In this document: positions 1 through 7,696 of the stretch, one piece after another
Layout: the number at the start of each line of letters is the position of its first letter
Numbering within the stretch: the first letter of the stretch is position 1
The notes under the pieces: model-generated
What the model saw: only the letters and a program-made list of their open reading frames with translations
Told to the model about the DNA's origin: nothing
The model's database searches: none
NCBI GenBank assembly: GCA_028817255.1
Contig: JAPPQA010000108.1
Span: 1-28,951, forward strand
Length of the DNA: 28,951 nucleotides
From: Gammaproteobacteria bacterium
Lineage (GTDB): Bacteria > Pseudomonadota > Gammaproteobacteria > Porifericomitales > Porifericomitaceae
Direction: 5' to 3'
Translations under genes and position numbers: made by a program

Positions 1-121
1 ACGCTGGATTCCCGCCCCTGTTCAAGCCAGGGGCAGGCTCTGCGCGGGAATGGCGAGGGGGGGGCATGGGAATGGCGGAGTAGGCTTTATTCGCTGGATG
101 CCCATAGGGTTTTTGCACAGA
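1..121. repeat. Direct repeat copy 1 with internal dyad and G8 run
   Basis: This block is repeated almost exactly at 264-402. It contains nested inverted repeats: ATTCCC at 8-13 pairs with GGGAAT at 46-51, and inside them GCCCCTG at 14-20 pairs with CAGGGGC at 28-34. The ATTCCC...GGGAAT outline resembles the short intergenic repeats known from Neisseria (dRS3) and other proteobacteria, but the loop here is longer, so that is only an analogy. A run of eight G follows at 57-64. The copy is cut by the window edge. CGCTGGATTCC at its start also reappears inverted at 132-142. Confidence 0.75.
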
Positions 122-263
122 CTGGAAAGCCGGAATCCAGCGCAAATAGAGCGCGGTACGCGCACATTCGCGCAATGGCGGCGGCAGGCGGCGGCGGCGC
201 GAGTATATGGCTGTCCGCCGCGCCCTCGCTCCGCCCTGAAGGAGCGCGAAGCGCGCGCTTTAT

Positions 264-402
264 ACGCTGGATTCCCGCCCCTGTTCAAGCCAGGGGCAGG
301 CTCTGCGCGGGAATGGCGAGGGGGGGCATGGGAATGGCGAGGGGGGCATGGGAATGGCGGAGTAGGCTTTATACGCTGGATGCCCGCGGGGTTTTTGCAC
401 AG
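264..402. repeat. Direct repeat copy 2 with an extra 20-21 bp unit and G7/G6 runs
   Basis: The block matches 1-121 but has one extra tandem unit of about 20 bp (GGGAATGGCGAGGGGGGCAT type), so two G-runs of seven and six bases stand where copy 1 has one run of eight. A shorter module, TTTAT(A/T)CGCTGGAT, begins near 87, 260 and 369 and is probably cut off at base 1. The copies look like an expanding non-coding element. No protein-like reading frame was recognised across 1-501. Confidence 0.75.
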
Positions 403-429
403 AGGGTTTACGGTGGCCCCGTCCGCTAT

Positions 430-460
430 TTGTAGTGCTGCCGCATCCTATGGTATAAAT
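430..460 (+). promoter_or_regulatory. Likely extended -10 promoter for rpsB
   Basis: TGGTATAAA at 451-459 is an extended -10 element (TGnTATAAA). A weak TTGTAG -35 candidate sits at 430-435 with an 18-base spacer. The element lies about 45 bases before the rpsB start and after the repeat block, so it would give a short leader. This is a pattern match only. Confidence 0.45.
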
Positions 461-501
461 CGCCAGCTGAGTCCGCAAACGGCGGGCCGGATGTTGCGAC
501 T

Positions 502-1287
502 ATGACACAAATCACCATGCGCGAGATGATTGATGCCGGGATGCATTTTGGGCACCAGGCCTGCTACTGGCATCCGAAAATGGCCCCGTATCTGTACGGC
601 GAACGCAACCGCCTGCATATCATAGACCTGGAGAAGACCCTGCCGCTCTACCGGGAGGCCCTGGTCTTTTTGGGCAAGGTGGCGGCGCGCAAGGGGGTGG
701 TGCTTTTCGTAGGCACCAAACGGGTCGCGCAGGCGGCGGTTGCGGAGGAAGCGGCGCGTTGCGGCATGCCCTATGTAAACCAGCGTTGGCTGGGGGGATT
801 GTTGACCAACTTTCGGATTGTCAGGAAATCCATCGATCGGCTCCGCGAATACACGGCTCAGGAGGAGAGCGAGGCGCCGGCCCCGGAGAAGATGACCAAG
901 AAGGAGCGGTTGCGCCACCAGCGCGCCCTTGACAAATTGCGCCACAACTTTGAGGGAGTGCAGGCCCTGGAACAACGGCCGGACGCGCTGTTTGTCATTG
1001 ACGTGAACTTTGAACGCATCGCCGTGCGCGAGGCTCGGCGGACGGGGGTGCCGGTGGTGGGCGTGGTGGACAGCAACAGCGACCCGGACGGCATAGATTA
1101 CGTGATTCCGGGCAACGACGACTCCGGCCGCGCCGTACGCCTGTATCTGCGGGGGGTGGCGGATGCCATTTTGGAGGCGCAACGCCGGGAGATCGAGCGC
1201 GCGGCGGATGCGGACGAGTTTACGGAAGTCAGCGAGGGCGGCGGCGCGGACGCCGCGCGACCGGTCAATGCCGCCGGTGCGCCCTGA
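502..1287 (+). CDS. rpsB: 30S ribosomal protein S2
   Basis: This is a structural protein of the small ribosomal subunit, needed for S1 binding. The 261-residue product aligns over its whole length with E. coli S2 (241 aa). Visible signatures are MREMIDAGMHFGHQ near the N-terminus, LFVGTKR, the RWLGGLLTNF motif and DALFVIDVNFERIAV followed by VDSNSDPDG. The extra length is mainly a loop around residues 118-130 and an acidic, alanine-rich C-terminal tail. The Shine-Dalgarno signal before the ATG is weak; the start is chosen because it gives the family's normal N-terminus. It is the first gene of the long train and is followed by tsf as in most bacteria. E. coli rpsB represses its own operon, but no such RNA element was identified here. 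Confidence 0.97.
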   Translation: MTQITMREMIDAGMHFGHQACYWHPKMAPYLYGERNRLHIIDLEKTLPLYREALVFLGKVAARKGVVLFVGTKRVAQAAVAEEAARCGMPYVNQRWLGGLLTNFRIVRKSIDRLREYTAQEESEAPAPEKMTKKERLRHQRALDKLRHNFEGVQALEQRPDALFVIDVNFERIAVREARRTGVPVVGVVDSNSDPDGIDYVIPGNDDSGRAVRLYLRGVADAILEAQRREIERAADADEFTEVSEGGGADAARPVNAAGAP

Positions 1288-1325
1288 ATCGCGCCCTGAA
1301 TAGTATTGCGCCATAGTATTGCGCC
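1279..1325 (+). repeat. Two adjacent short tandem duplications between rpsB and tsf
   Basis: GCGCCCTGAAT occurs at 1279-1289 and again at 1291-1301; the first copy contains the rpsB stop codon. Immediately afterwards ATAGTATTGCGCC is duplicated without a gap at 1300-1312 and 1313-1325. Both are perfect copies and lie in the spacer before tsf. Confidence 0.85.
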
Positions 1326-1369
1326 GCTTGCCGCGCAGTCGGCATGAGGGCAGGGGAGCAGTGGAAGCA

Positions 1370-2224
1370 ATGGAGATCGCAACGGCCAAGGTAAAGGAAC
1401 TGCGCGCCCGTACAGGCGCCGGAATCATGGACTGCAAGCGTGCCTTGCAGGAAACGGAGGGCGACCTGGACCGGGCCATGCAGGCCATGCGCGTGGCGGG
1501 CAAGACGCAGGCGGAACGCCGTGCCGGCCGCATCGCAGCCGAGGGGGCGGTCCTGGTCCGTGCCGAGGGCCATTTGCTGCTGGAGGTTAATTGCGAAACC
1601 GATTTTGTCGCTCGTTCCCCGGATTTTCAGAGATTTATGGAGGGCGTTGCCGACAGTATTCTGGCGGCGGCCCCCGCCGACCTCGCTGCCCTGAACGAGG
1701 CGCCCTTTCGGAACGGAGACCTCAGCGTGGAGGAGGCGCGTTGCGAACTGGTATCCAAGATCGGGGAGAACGTCACGATTCGCCGTTTCTTCCGCATGAG
1801 CGAAGTATGCGGCCAGGTCGGAGGGTACCAGCACGGGAACCGTATCGGGGTGCTGGTGGATGTGCAGGGCGCCGCCTCCGGGAGCGCCTCCGGGAAAATG
1901 ACGGAATTGGCCCGCGATATCGCCATGCATATCTGTTGGGGGAGGCCCGTCTGCGTCGGCGAGCGGGACATGCCCGCGGAACTGCTGGAACGGGAGCGCA
2001 AAATTTTGGTCGAGCAGGCGGAGCAGAGCGGGAAGCCGGCGCCGATCATGGAGAAGATCATCGCTGGCCGATTGCAGAAGTTCTTGCAGGAGGTCACCCT
2101 TCTTGGCCAGGGTTTTGTCAAGGATCCCGAGCGATCCGTAGCCGCCGTGCTGGACGAAGCCGCCGCCACCGTTCACAGCTTCGCGCGCTACGAGGTCGGC
2201 GAAGGGCTGAAGAATGGCGACTGA
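1370..2224 (+). CDS. tsf: Elongation factor Ts
   Basis: EF-Ts is the nucleotide exchange factor that recycles EF-Tu-GDP. The 284-residue product is the usual length. It starts with the UBA-like domain (KELRARTGAGIMDCKRAL) and carries the EF-Tu-contacting TDFV motif at residues 77-80 and the conserved KIGENVTIRR segment, followed by the dimerisation and C-terminal modules ending in RYEVGEG. The ATG at 1370 gives the normal N-terminus and has GGGGAG at 1353-1358, a slightly long spacing. An in-frame GTG at 1361 would sit too close to that ribosome site. It pairs functionally and positionally with rpsB. Confidence 0.97.
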   Translation: MEIATAKVKELRARTGAGIMDCKRALQETEGDLDRAMQAMRVAGKTQAERRAGRIAAEGAVLVRAEGHLLLEVNCETDFVARSPDFQRFMEGVADSILAAAPADLAALNEAPFRNGDLSVEEARCELVSKIGENVTIRRFFRMSEVCGQVGGYQHGNRIGVLVDVQGAASGSASGKMTELARDIAMHICWGRPVCVGERDMPAELLERERKILVEQAEQSGKPAPIMEKIIAGRLQKFLQEVTLLGQGFVKDPERSVAAVLDEAAATVHSFARYEVGEGLKNGD

Positions 2225-2256
2225 CTCCTCCGGCTAGTCCGCGGGGGTTCTTAACT

Positions 2257-3003
2257 TTGCCCAAGGCCGCTGGAAAGGCCCTTTACAGGCGGATCCTTAT
2301 CAAGCTCAGTGGGGAGGCGATGTGCGAAGATGCCGGTTTCGGCATCTCTCCCGAGAAGATGGACCGCTTTGCCGGAGAGATCGAGGTGCTGCTTGGGCAG
2401 GCGGACTGCCAGGTTGCGCTGGTGATCGGCGCTGGCAACATCCTGCGGGGGTCCGATCTCACCGCGGCTGGCGTGGACCGCGTGACCGCCGACCAGATAG
2501 GGATGCTGGGCACCGTCATGAACTGTCTGGCCATGCAGGATTCTCTGGAGCGTCGCGGCATGCCCGCCCGGGTGATGTCGGCCGTGCAGATCCACGAGGT
2601 CTGCGAAGACTACGTGCGCCGCCGCGCGATCCGGCACCTGGAGCGAAAGCGGATCGTGTTGTTCGCGGCGGGGCTGGGCAATCCTTTTTTTACCACCGAC
2701 ACGGCGGCCAGCCTGAGGGCCGTCGAGATCGGCGCCGACCTGCTGATCAAGGCTACCAAGGTGGACGGCATCTATTCCGGCAACCCCTCTCAGGACCGGG
2801 GCGCCCGCCGCTACCGGAGTTTGCACTACGACGAGGTCCTGGAGCGCCGGTTGCAGGTGATAGATGCCACCGCCGTGGTCTTGTGCCGCGACAATGACAT
2901 GCCGTTGCGGGTCATTGACATGAACCGTCGGCAGTCCTTTCTGCGCGCCGTCCAGGGCGATGACGAGGGTACGCTGGTCTTCAGCGCCGGGAGGGCGTCG
3001 TGA
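2257..3003 (+). CDS. pyrH: UMP kinase
   Basis: PyrH phosphorylates UMP to UDP in the cytoplasm. The 248-residue product is an amino acid kinase-fold protein with KLSGEA at residues 16-21, the phosphate-binding GAGNILRG at 58-65, GNPFFTTDTAA and the KATKVDG(I/V)(Y/F) motif, all diagnostic for bacterial UMP kinase. The start must be the TTG at 2257: the next in-frame ATG would delete the first kinase motif, and GGGGG at 2243-2247 gives a well-spaced ribosome site. The stop overlaps the frr start (GTGA), so the two are probably translationally coupled. Confidence 0.95.
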   Translation: MPKAAGKALYRRILIKLSGEAMCEDAGFGISPEKMDRFAGEIEVLLGQADCQVALVIGAGNILRGSDLTAAGVDRVTADQIGMLGTVMNCLAMQDSLERRGMPARVMSAVQIHEVCEDYVRRRAIRHLERKRIVLFAAGLGNPFFTTDTAASLRAVEIGADLLIKATKVDGIYSGNPSQDRGARRYRSLHYDEVLERRLQVIDATAVVLCRDNDMPLRVIDMNRRQSFLRAVQGDDEGTLVFSAGRAS

Positions 3004-3557
3004 TAGACGAGATTGTCCGCCGCGCCGAACAGCGCATGGGCAAGAGCGTGGAGTCCCTGCGCCGGGGGTTGCAACGATTGCGTACCGGCCGCGCCCACCC
3101 CGATCTGCTGGAATCGCTCCGGGTCAGCAGTTACGGCACCGAGATGTCGTTGCGGCAGGTCGCCAAGGTAAGCGTCGCCGATGCCCGCACCCTGCTGCTG
3201 AACGTCTGGGACAAGGGCCTGGTGGAGTCGGTCGAACGGGCGATCCGGGACTCCGACCTGGGCCTGAACCCGGTTGCGGCGGGCCTGTCCATCCGTGTTC
3301 CTTTGCCGCCGCTCAGCGAAGATCGGCGCCGGGAGTTGGCGCGGCTGTCCCGCGCCGAGGCCGAGCAGGCGCGGGTGGCGGTGCGCAATATTCGCCGTGA
3401 CGCCGTCAAGGAAATCAAGGGGCTGGGCGAGGACCAAGGCGCCGGCCAGGACGTCCGCCGCCGCGGCGAAGAAAGCCTGCAGCGGGCCACGGACGACTCC
3501 GTGGCCCGCATTGACGCCATTCTCGCCGAAAAGGAAAAGGAATTGCTGGAGTTTTAG
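3000..3557 (+). CDS. frr: Ribosome recycling factor
   Basis: With EF-G, RRF splits the post-termination ribosome. The product has 185 residues, exactly the family length, with RTGRAHPDLL near residues 24-33, SDLGLNP, IRVPLPPLSEDRRREL and EAEQARVAVRNIRRDA. The GTG start overlaps the pyrH stop by four bases and has GGGAGG at 2989-2994, five bases upstream. The region corresponding to the E. coli KDKEISEDD segment is changed to EDQGAGQDV, but helix periodicity and the EKEKELLEF C-terminus are kept. Confidence 0.96.
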   Translation: MIDEIVRRAEQRMGKSVESLRRGLQRLRTGRAHPDLLESLRVSSYGTEMSLRQVAKVSVADARTLLLNVWDKGLVESVERAIRDSDLGLNPVAAGLSIRVPLPPLSEDRRRELARLSRAEAEQARVAVRNIRRDAVKEIKGLGEDQGAGQDVRRRGEESLQRATDDSVARIDAILAEKEKELLEF

Positions 3558-3565
3558 TTCGTGCC

Positions 3566-4357
3566 ATGAGCTACTCTTCGTTGCATCGTTTTGCCCCGGC
3601 CGTTGCGTCCGGGGGACTGGGAGAATTGCAGCACTTGGTGTTCATCATGGACGGTAACGGCCGTTGGGCCCGGCGCCGGGGATTGCCGCGGGTCGCCGGC
3701 CATCGCGCTGGCGTAGAGACTCTGCGCCGGATGGTGCGTCTGGTTCTCGCCACTCCGGTGCGGGCGCTTACGGTCTTCGCCTTCAGCAGCGAAAATTGGC
3801 ACCGGCCCCGCGGCGAGGTGCGCCGCCTGCTCGAATTATTCCGGGAATCGCTGCAACGGGAGTTGAGCGAACTCTGCGACCGGGGCATACGCCTGCGCTT
3901 CATCGGCGGGCGGGAGCCTTTCCCCGCGGCCCTGCGCCGCTCCATGGCCGAAGCGGAGCGGAACACCCGTGACAATGATCGGTTGCAGCTCACGGTTGCC
4001 GTCAATTACGGCGGCCGCTGGGACATCGCGCAGGCTTGTCGCAAGCTGTCGCAACAGGCGCTGGCAGGCCGCCTGTCTCTCGCGGAGATAGACGAATCCC
4101 TGATCGCGGGGCAACTATCTCTTGCGGATCTGCCGGACCCGGACCTCCTGATCCGTACCGGCGGAGAGCAACGGATCAGCAATTATCTGCTATGGCAGAT
4201 GGCCTACACGGAGTTGTACTTCACGGATCGGCTGTGGCCGGACTTCGCCGCCGCGGACCTGGAGAGCGCCCTCTCCTGGTATGCCGGCCGCCAGCGTCGC
4301 TTCGGGGGCCTGGATGCTCCGGAGCGGGAACGGGAACGGGAATGTTCCGGCGCCTGA
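3566..4357 (+). CDS. uppS: Undecaprenyl diphosphate synthase
   Basis: UppS (also called ispU) condenses isopentenyl diphosphate onto farnesyl diphosphate in cis to make the C55 lipid carrier for peptidoglycan and O-antigen. The 263-residue product has the catalytic FIMDGNGRWA motif (Asp29), GHRAG, FAFSSENW, NYGGRWDI and the RTGGEQRISN plus LWQMAYTELYF substrate-binding block. It has about ten extra N-terminal residues and an arginine/glutamate-rich tail that overlaps cdsA. No clear Shine-Dalgarno sequence precedes the ATG, and an upstream GTG is not better placed. uppS before cdsA is the Pseudomonas-type order; in E. coli dxr comes first. Confidence 0.95.
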   Translation: MSYSSLHRFAPAVASGGLGELQHLVFIMDGNGRWARRRGLPRVAGHRAGVETLRRMVRLVLATPVRALTVFAFSSENWHRPRGEVRRLLELFRESLQRELSELCDRGIRLRFIGGREPFPAALRRSMAEAERNTRDNDRLQLTVAVNYGGRWDIAQACRKLSQQALAGRLSLAEIDESLIAGQLSLADLPDPDLLIRTGGEQRISNYLLWQMAYTELYFTDRLWPDFAAADLESALSWYAGRQRRFGGLDAPERERERECSGA

Positions 4358-5157
4358 TCACGGCGGTGGCGCTGGCCGTGCCTTTGCTGGCGCTGGTTTT
4401 GTGGGCGCCGGCGCCCCTGCTGGCTGCGTTCCTGGCCGTCTTCGTGGCTGTGGGCGCCTGGGAATGGCTGCGCCTGTGCGGCATATCCGGAACCGGCCCC
4501 GGTCTCGCCTACCTGCTGTTGACGCTGGCGCTTATGGGCCTGCTCTATCCCTTGCGCGGGCAGCCGGGCGGCGTCGCGCTGGTGGCCGTAGGCGCCGCCT
4601 GGTGGTTGACGGCCCTGCCGTTGCTCCGGTACCGGGCGGCGACCGCGTACCGGCGCGGCACACGCCGGTACGCCCATGCCGGCCTGGGCTGGCTGGCACT
4701 GTTGCCGGCCTGGGTCGCCTTGCTTTGGTTGCACGGCCTCTCTCCCCGCGGGCCGTTCCTGCTGCTCTACCTGCTGATACTGGTATGGACGGCCGATAGT
4801 GCCGCCTATCTGGGCGGCCGGCTCTGGGGGTGCCGCCCGCTGGCGCCGTCCATAAGCCCGGGCAAGACTTGGGAAGGCGCGTTCAGCGCCGCCGCCGCTG
4901 TAGTCTTGCTGGCCGCCGCCGGCGCCGCCTGGCTGGGGGAGGGGCGCCCGCTGGCATTCTTGTTGCTGAGCCTGGCGGCATTTTTCTTCAGTATCGTCGG
5001 CGACCTGCTGGAAAGCAGGCTGAAGCGCAGCGCGAAACGCAAGGACAGCGGCTCTCTTCTGCCCGGGCATGGCGGGGTGCTGGACCGCATTGACAGTCTG
5101 GCGGCGGCCGCGCCGATCTTCGCCAGCGGCCTGTGGTTGTTGCGCAGAGTGACGTGA
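4342..5157 (+). CDS. cdsA: Phosphatidate cytidylyltransferase (CDP-diglyceride synthase)
   Basis: CdsA makes CDP-diacylglycerol from phosphatidic acid and CTP at the inner membrane, the branch point for all phospholipids. The 271-residue product is a multi-pass membrane protein. It carries the complete family signature at residues 225-251 (SRLKRSAKRKDSG...PGHGGVLDRID). The ATG at 4342 gives the family's N-terminus, MFRRLITAVALAVP; a long upstream extension of the frame is an overlap with uppS in another frame. The gene overlaps the end of uppS by 16 bases, and GGGA within the GGGAACGGGA run serves as ribosome site. Confidence 0.95.
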   Translation: MFRRLITAVALAVPLLALVLWAPAPLLAAFLAVFVAVGAWEWLRLCGISGTGPGLAYLLLTLALMGLLYPLRGQPGGVALVAVGAAWWLTALPLLRYRAATAYRRGTRRYAHAGLGWLALLPAWVALLWLHGLSPRGPFLLLYLLILVWTADSAAYLGGRLWGCRPLAPSISPGKTWEGAFSAAAAVVLLAAAGAAWLGEGRPLAFLLLSLAAFFFSIVGDLLESRLKRSAKRKDSGSLLPGHGGVLDRIDSLAAAAPIFASGLWLLRRVT

Positions 5158-6329
5158 TCGCGGTCAGCGTACTCGGTTCGACCGGCAGCGTGGGGCGCAA
5201 TACCCTCGACGTTCTGGCTCGGCACCGCGACCGCTACCGGGTGGCGGCCCTGGCGGCCGGCAGCGACGCGGAGCGGCTGCGGGAGCAATGCCGGCAATGG
5301 CAGCCGGACTGCGCGGCGCTGGCGGATGCCGCGGCGGCGGCCCGCCTGCGGCAGAGCTGCCCAGGGCTTGAGGTGTTGTCGGGGGCCGAGGGGATAGCCG
5401 CGGCGGCGGCGCTGCCGCAGGCGGATTGCGTGGTCGCCGGCATTGTCGGCGCCGCGGGGCTGCTGCCTACCCTGGCGGCGGTGCGGGCGGGCAAGCGGGT
5501 GATCCTGGCGAATAAGGAAGCCTTGGTCATGACCGGCGGCCTGTTGCGCCGGGAGGCCGCCGGCAGCGGCGCCCGGCTGCTGCCCATTGATAGCGAGCAC
5601 AATGCCGTATTTCAATGTCTGCCGAGGGATGCGGCGGATACCGGCGCCGCCGCTGCCGGTGTCCGCCGCATCCTGTTGACTGCCTCTGGCGGCCCCTTTC
5701 TCTCCATGCCGCCGGCCGAGTTGGAGGGCGTCACCCCGGAGCGGGCCTGTCAGCACCCCAACTGGGCGATGGGGCGCAAGATCTCCATAGATTCCGCCAC
5801 CATGATGAACAAGGGCCTGGAGGTGATCGAGGCCTGCCTCCTATTCGACTTGTCGTTGCCGCAGGTGGACGTGCTGGTCCACCCGCGCAGCATCGTCCAT
5901 TCTCTGGTCGAGTATCGGGACGGCTCCGTGCTGGCGCAGCTGGCCAGCCCGGATCTCCGCATTCCGATCGCCCACGCGCTGGCCTGGCCCGGTCCCCGCA
6001 TCGAGTCCGGCGGTCGGCGCCTGGACCTGCTCACTTGCGGCCCCCTGGTTTTCGAGGCCCCGGACCCGGTCCGTTTTCCCTGCCTGCGCCTGGCCCGCGA
6101 GGCGATGCGTGAAGGGGGCACGGCCACGGCGATCCTCAACGCCGCTAACGAGGTCGCCGTGGACGGTTTTCTCAAGGGGCAGCTGCGCTTTACCGGGATC
6201 GCCGCGGTGGTCGAGGATACGCTGGAAAAGCTGCGCGCCGAGCAAACGGACGATTTGGAGCGGATCATGGGCGCGGACGCGGCGGCGCGCCGTTGCGCCG
6301 GGCGCATACTGGAGCAGCGCGCGCCATGA
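5154..6329 (+). CDS. dxr: 1-deoxy-D-xylulose 5-phosphate reductoisomerase
   Basis: Dxr (IspC) converts DXP to 2-C-methyl-D-erythritol 4-phosphate with NADPH, the committed step of the non-mevalonate isoprenoid pathway. The 391-residue product has the NADPH loop GSTGSVG (8-14), LANKEA, the metal-binding DSEHN (Asp146, Glu148), SGGPF, HPNW (201-204) and MMNKGLE (Glu223). The start chosen is the GTG at 5154, which overlaps the cdsA stop as GTGA and leaves the normal short lead into GSTGS. An in-frame GTG at 5133 would add seven residues. Its product supplies uppS and the squalene synthase-like gene downstream. Confidence 0.95.
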   Translation: MIAVSVLGSTGSVGRNTLDVLARHRDRYRVAALAAGSDAERLREQCRQWQPDCAALADAAAAARLRQSCPGLEVLSGAEGIAAAAALPQADCVVAGIVGAAGLLPTLAAVRAGKRVILANKEALVMTGGLLRREAAGSGARLLPIDSEHNAVFQCLPRDAADTGAAAAGVRRILLTASGGPFLSMPPAELEGVTPERACQHPNWAMGRKISIDSATMMNKGLEVIEACLLFDLSLPQVDVLVHPRSIVHSLVEYRDGSVLAQLASPDLRIPIAHALAWPGPRIESGGRRLDLLTCGPLVFEAPDPVRFPCLRLAREAMREGGTATAILNAANEVAVDGFLKGQLRFTGIAAVVEDTLEKLRAEQTDDLERIMGADAAARRCAGRILEQRAP

Positions 6330-7696
6330 TTCAGTTCCTGTATTCCCTGTTGGCCTTTTTGGCGACGGTCAGCTTGTTGATCGCCTTCCACGAGTATGGC
6401 CATTTCCTGGTGGCGCGCTGGAACGGCGTGCACGTTCTGCGGTTTTCTATCGGCATTGGCCCTGCCGTCTGGAAGCGCCGGGACGCCGAAGGCACGGAAT
6501 GGGTGGTGGCGGCCCTGCCGCTGGGCGGCTACGTGCGCATGCTGGACGAGCGCGAGGGTGCCGTGCCCGAGCAGGAACTGGATCGCGCCTTTAACCGCAA
6601 GTCCCTGGGGCAACGCTGCGCGATCGTGCTGGCCGGGCCGTTGTTTAACCTGCTGGCGGCGGTGCTGGCCTTCACCCTGGTGTATATGATCGGCGTCACC
6701 GGCCTGCGTCCCGTGGTGGAGGACATATTGCCGGATTCGCCCGCTGCCCGCGCCGGACTGGCGCCCGGTCAGGAGATCTTTGCCGTGGCCGGCCGCCCGG
6801 CGTCCAGCTGGAGGGCCGTTAACGAGGCCCTGTTGCGGTCCCTGATCGCAGGTGCGCCCGTTGCCGAACTGAGCGTCGCCGCCGTCGCCGAAGAACGCTA
6901 CCTTGTGGCGGTGTCTCTGGACGGGGTCTCGTTGGACACCTTGTCCCAGGAGACGCCCCTGGAATTGCTTGGCGTCCAGCCGCGCCTGCCGGCGCCGAAG
7001 GCCGTTTTCGATACGGTGGAACCCGGCAGTCCGGCGGACCGCGCCGGCCTGCTGCCCGGCGACCGAGTGGTTGCCGCGGCGGGGAGGCCCTTGCTCTACT
7101 GGCAGGATTTTTCCCGGGCGGTCCGGGAGCACCCCGCCGGCACCCCCCTGTCCCTGGAAGTGATGCGGCAGGGCCGGCGGCTGTCCGTGGAACTGCTCCC
7201 GGCGCGGACGGAGGAAGGCCGGGGACGCATCGGGGTGGGGCTGCGCGCGGATGCGGCGCAGCTGGCCGAATTGCGCCGGGAACTGGAGCGGGTGGAATCG
7301 TATTCGTTGTTCCCGGCGCTGGGACAGGCGCTGCGGCGCACGTGGGATATTTCGGTATTGACCCTGCGGGTGCTGGGGCAGATCGTCGTCGGCCGCGTCT
7401 CCGCGGACAACCTGAGCGGGCCGGTGGGGATCGCCTATTTCGCGGGCGTCAGCGCCCTGCAGGGGCTGTCTTCCTTCTGTACCTTCCTGGCCGTGGTCAG
7501 TATTGGCCTGGGGATCTTCAACTTGTTGCCCATCCCGATCCTGGACGGGGGACACCTGTTGTATTACTTGATAGAATACCTGAAAGGGAGCCCCTTATCC
7601 GATTTCCAACAGGCCGCGGGCCAGCGATTGGGGCTGTTTCTTTTGCTGGGGTTGTTTCTTCTGGTTTGTTACAACGATTTTCTCCGGCTGGCATGA
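6326..7696 (+). CDS. rseP: RIP zinc metalloprotease RseP (site-2 protease)
   Basis: RseP is the inner-membrane protease that cuts anti-sigma factor RseA to release sigma E and also clears signal peptides. The 456-residue product (E. coli 450) has the HEYGH zinc motif at 22-26 in the first membrane helix, two PDZ domains in the periplasmic middle part, and the third metal ligand in the NLLPIPILDGGH motif at about 399-410 followed by a final helix. It overlaps dxr by ATGA and bamA by ATGA. Placement next to bamA and skp links it to the envelope stress regulon. Confidence 0.95.
   Translation: MIQFLYSLLAFLATVSLLIAFHEYGHFLVARWNGVHVLRFSIGIGPAVWKRRDAEGTEWVVAALPLGGYVRMLDEREGAVPEQELDRAFNRKSLGQRCAIVLAGPLFNLLAAVLAFTLVYMIGVTGLRPVVEDILPDSPAARAGLAPGQEIFAVAGRPASSWRAVNEALLRSLIAGAPVAELSVAAVAEERYLVAVSLDGVSLDTLSQETPLELLGVQPRLPAPKAVFDTVEPGSPADRAGLLPGDRVVAAAGRPLLYWQDFSRAVREHPAGTPLSLEVMRQGRRLSVELLPARTEEGRGRIGVGLRADAAQLAELRRELERVESYSLFPALGQALRRTWDISVLTLRVLGQIVVGRVSADNLSGPVGIAYFAGVSALQGLSSFCTFLAVVSIGLGIFNLLPIPILDGGHLLYYLIEYLKGSPLSDFQQAAGQRLGLFLLLGLFLLVCYNDFLRLA

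Noticed and set aside
1..501. CRISPR-like array in the 5' repeat region
   Set aside because: Only two long copies, no regular spacers and no cas genes in the window.
5750..7555. A 601-codon minus-strand open frame opposite dxr and rseP
   Set aside because: The plus strand has complete conserved genes with full motifs; the minus frame has biased composition and no recognisable domain.
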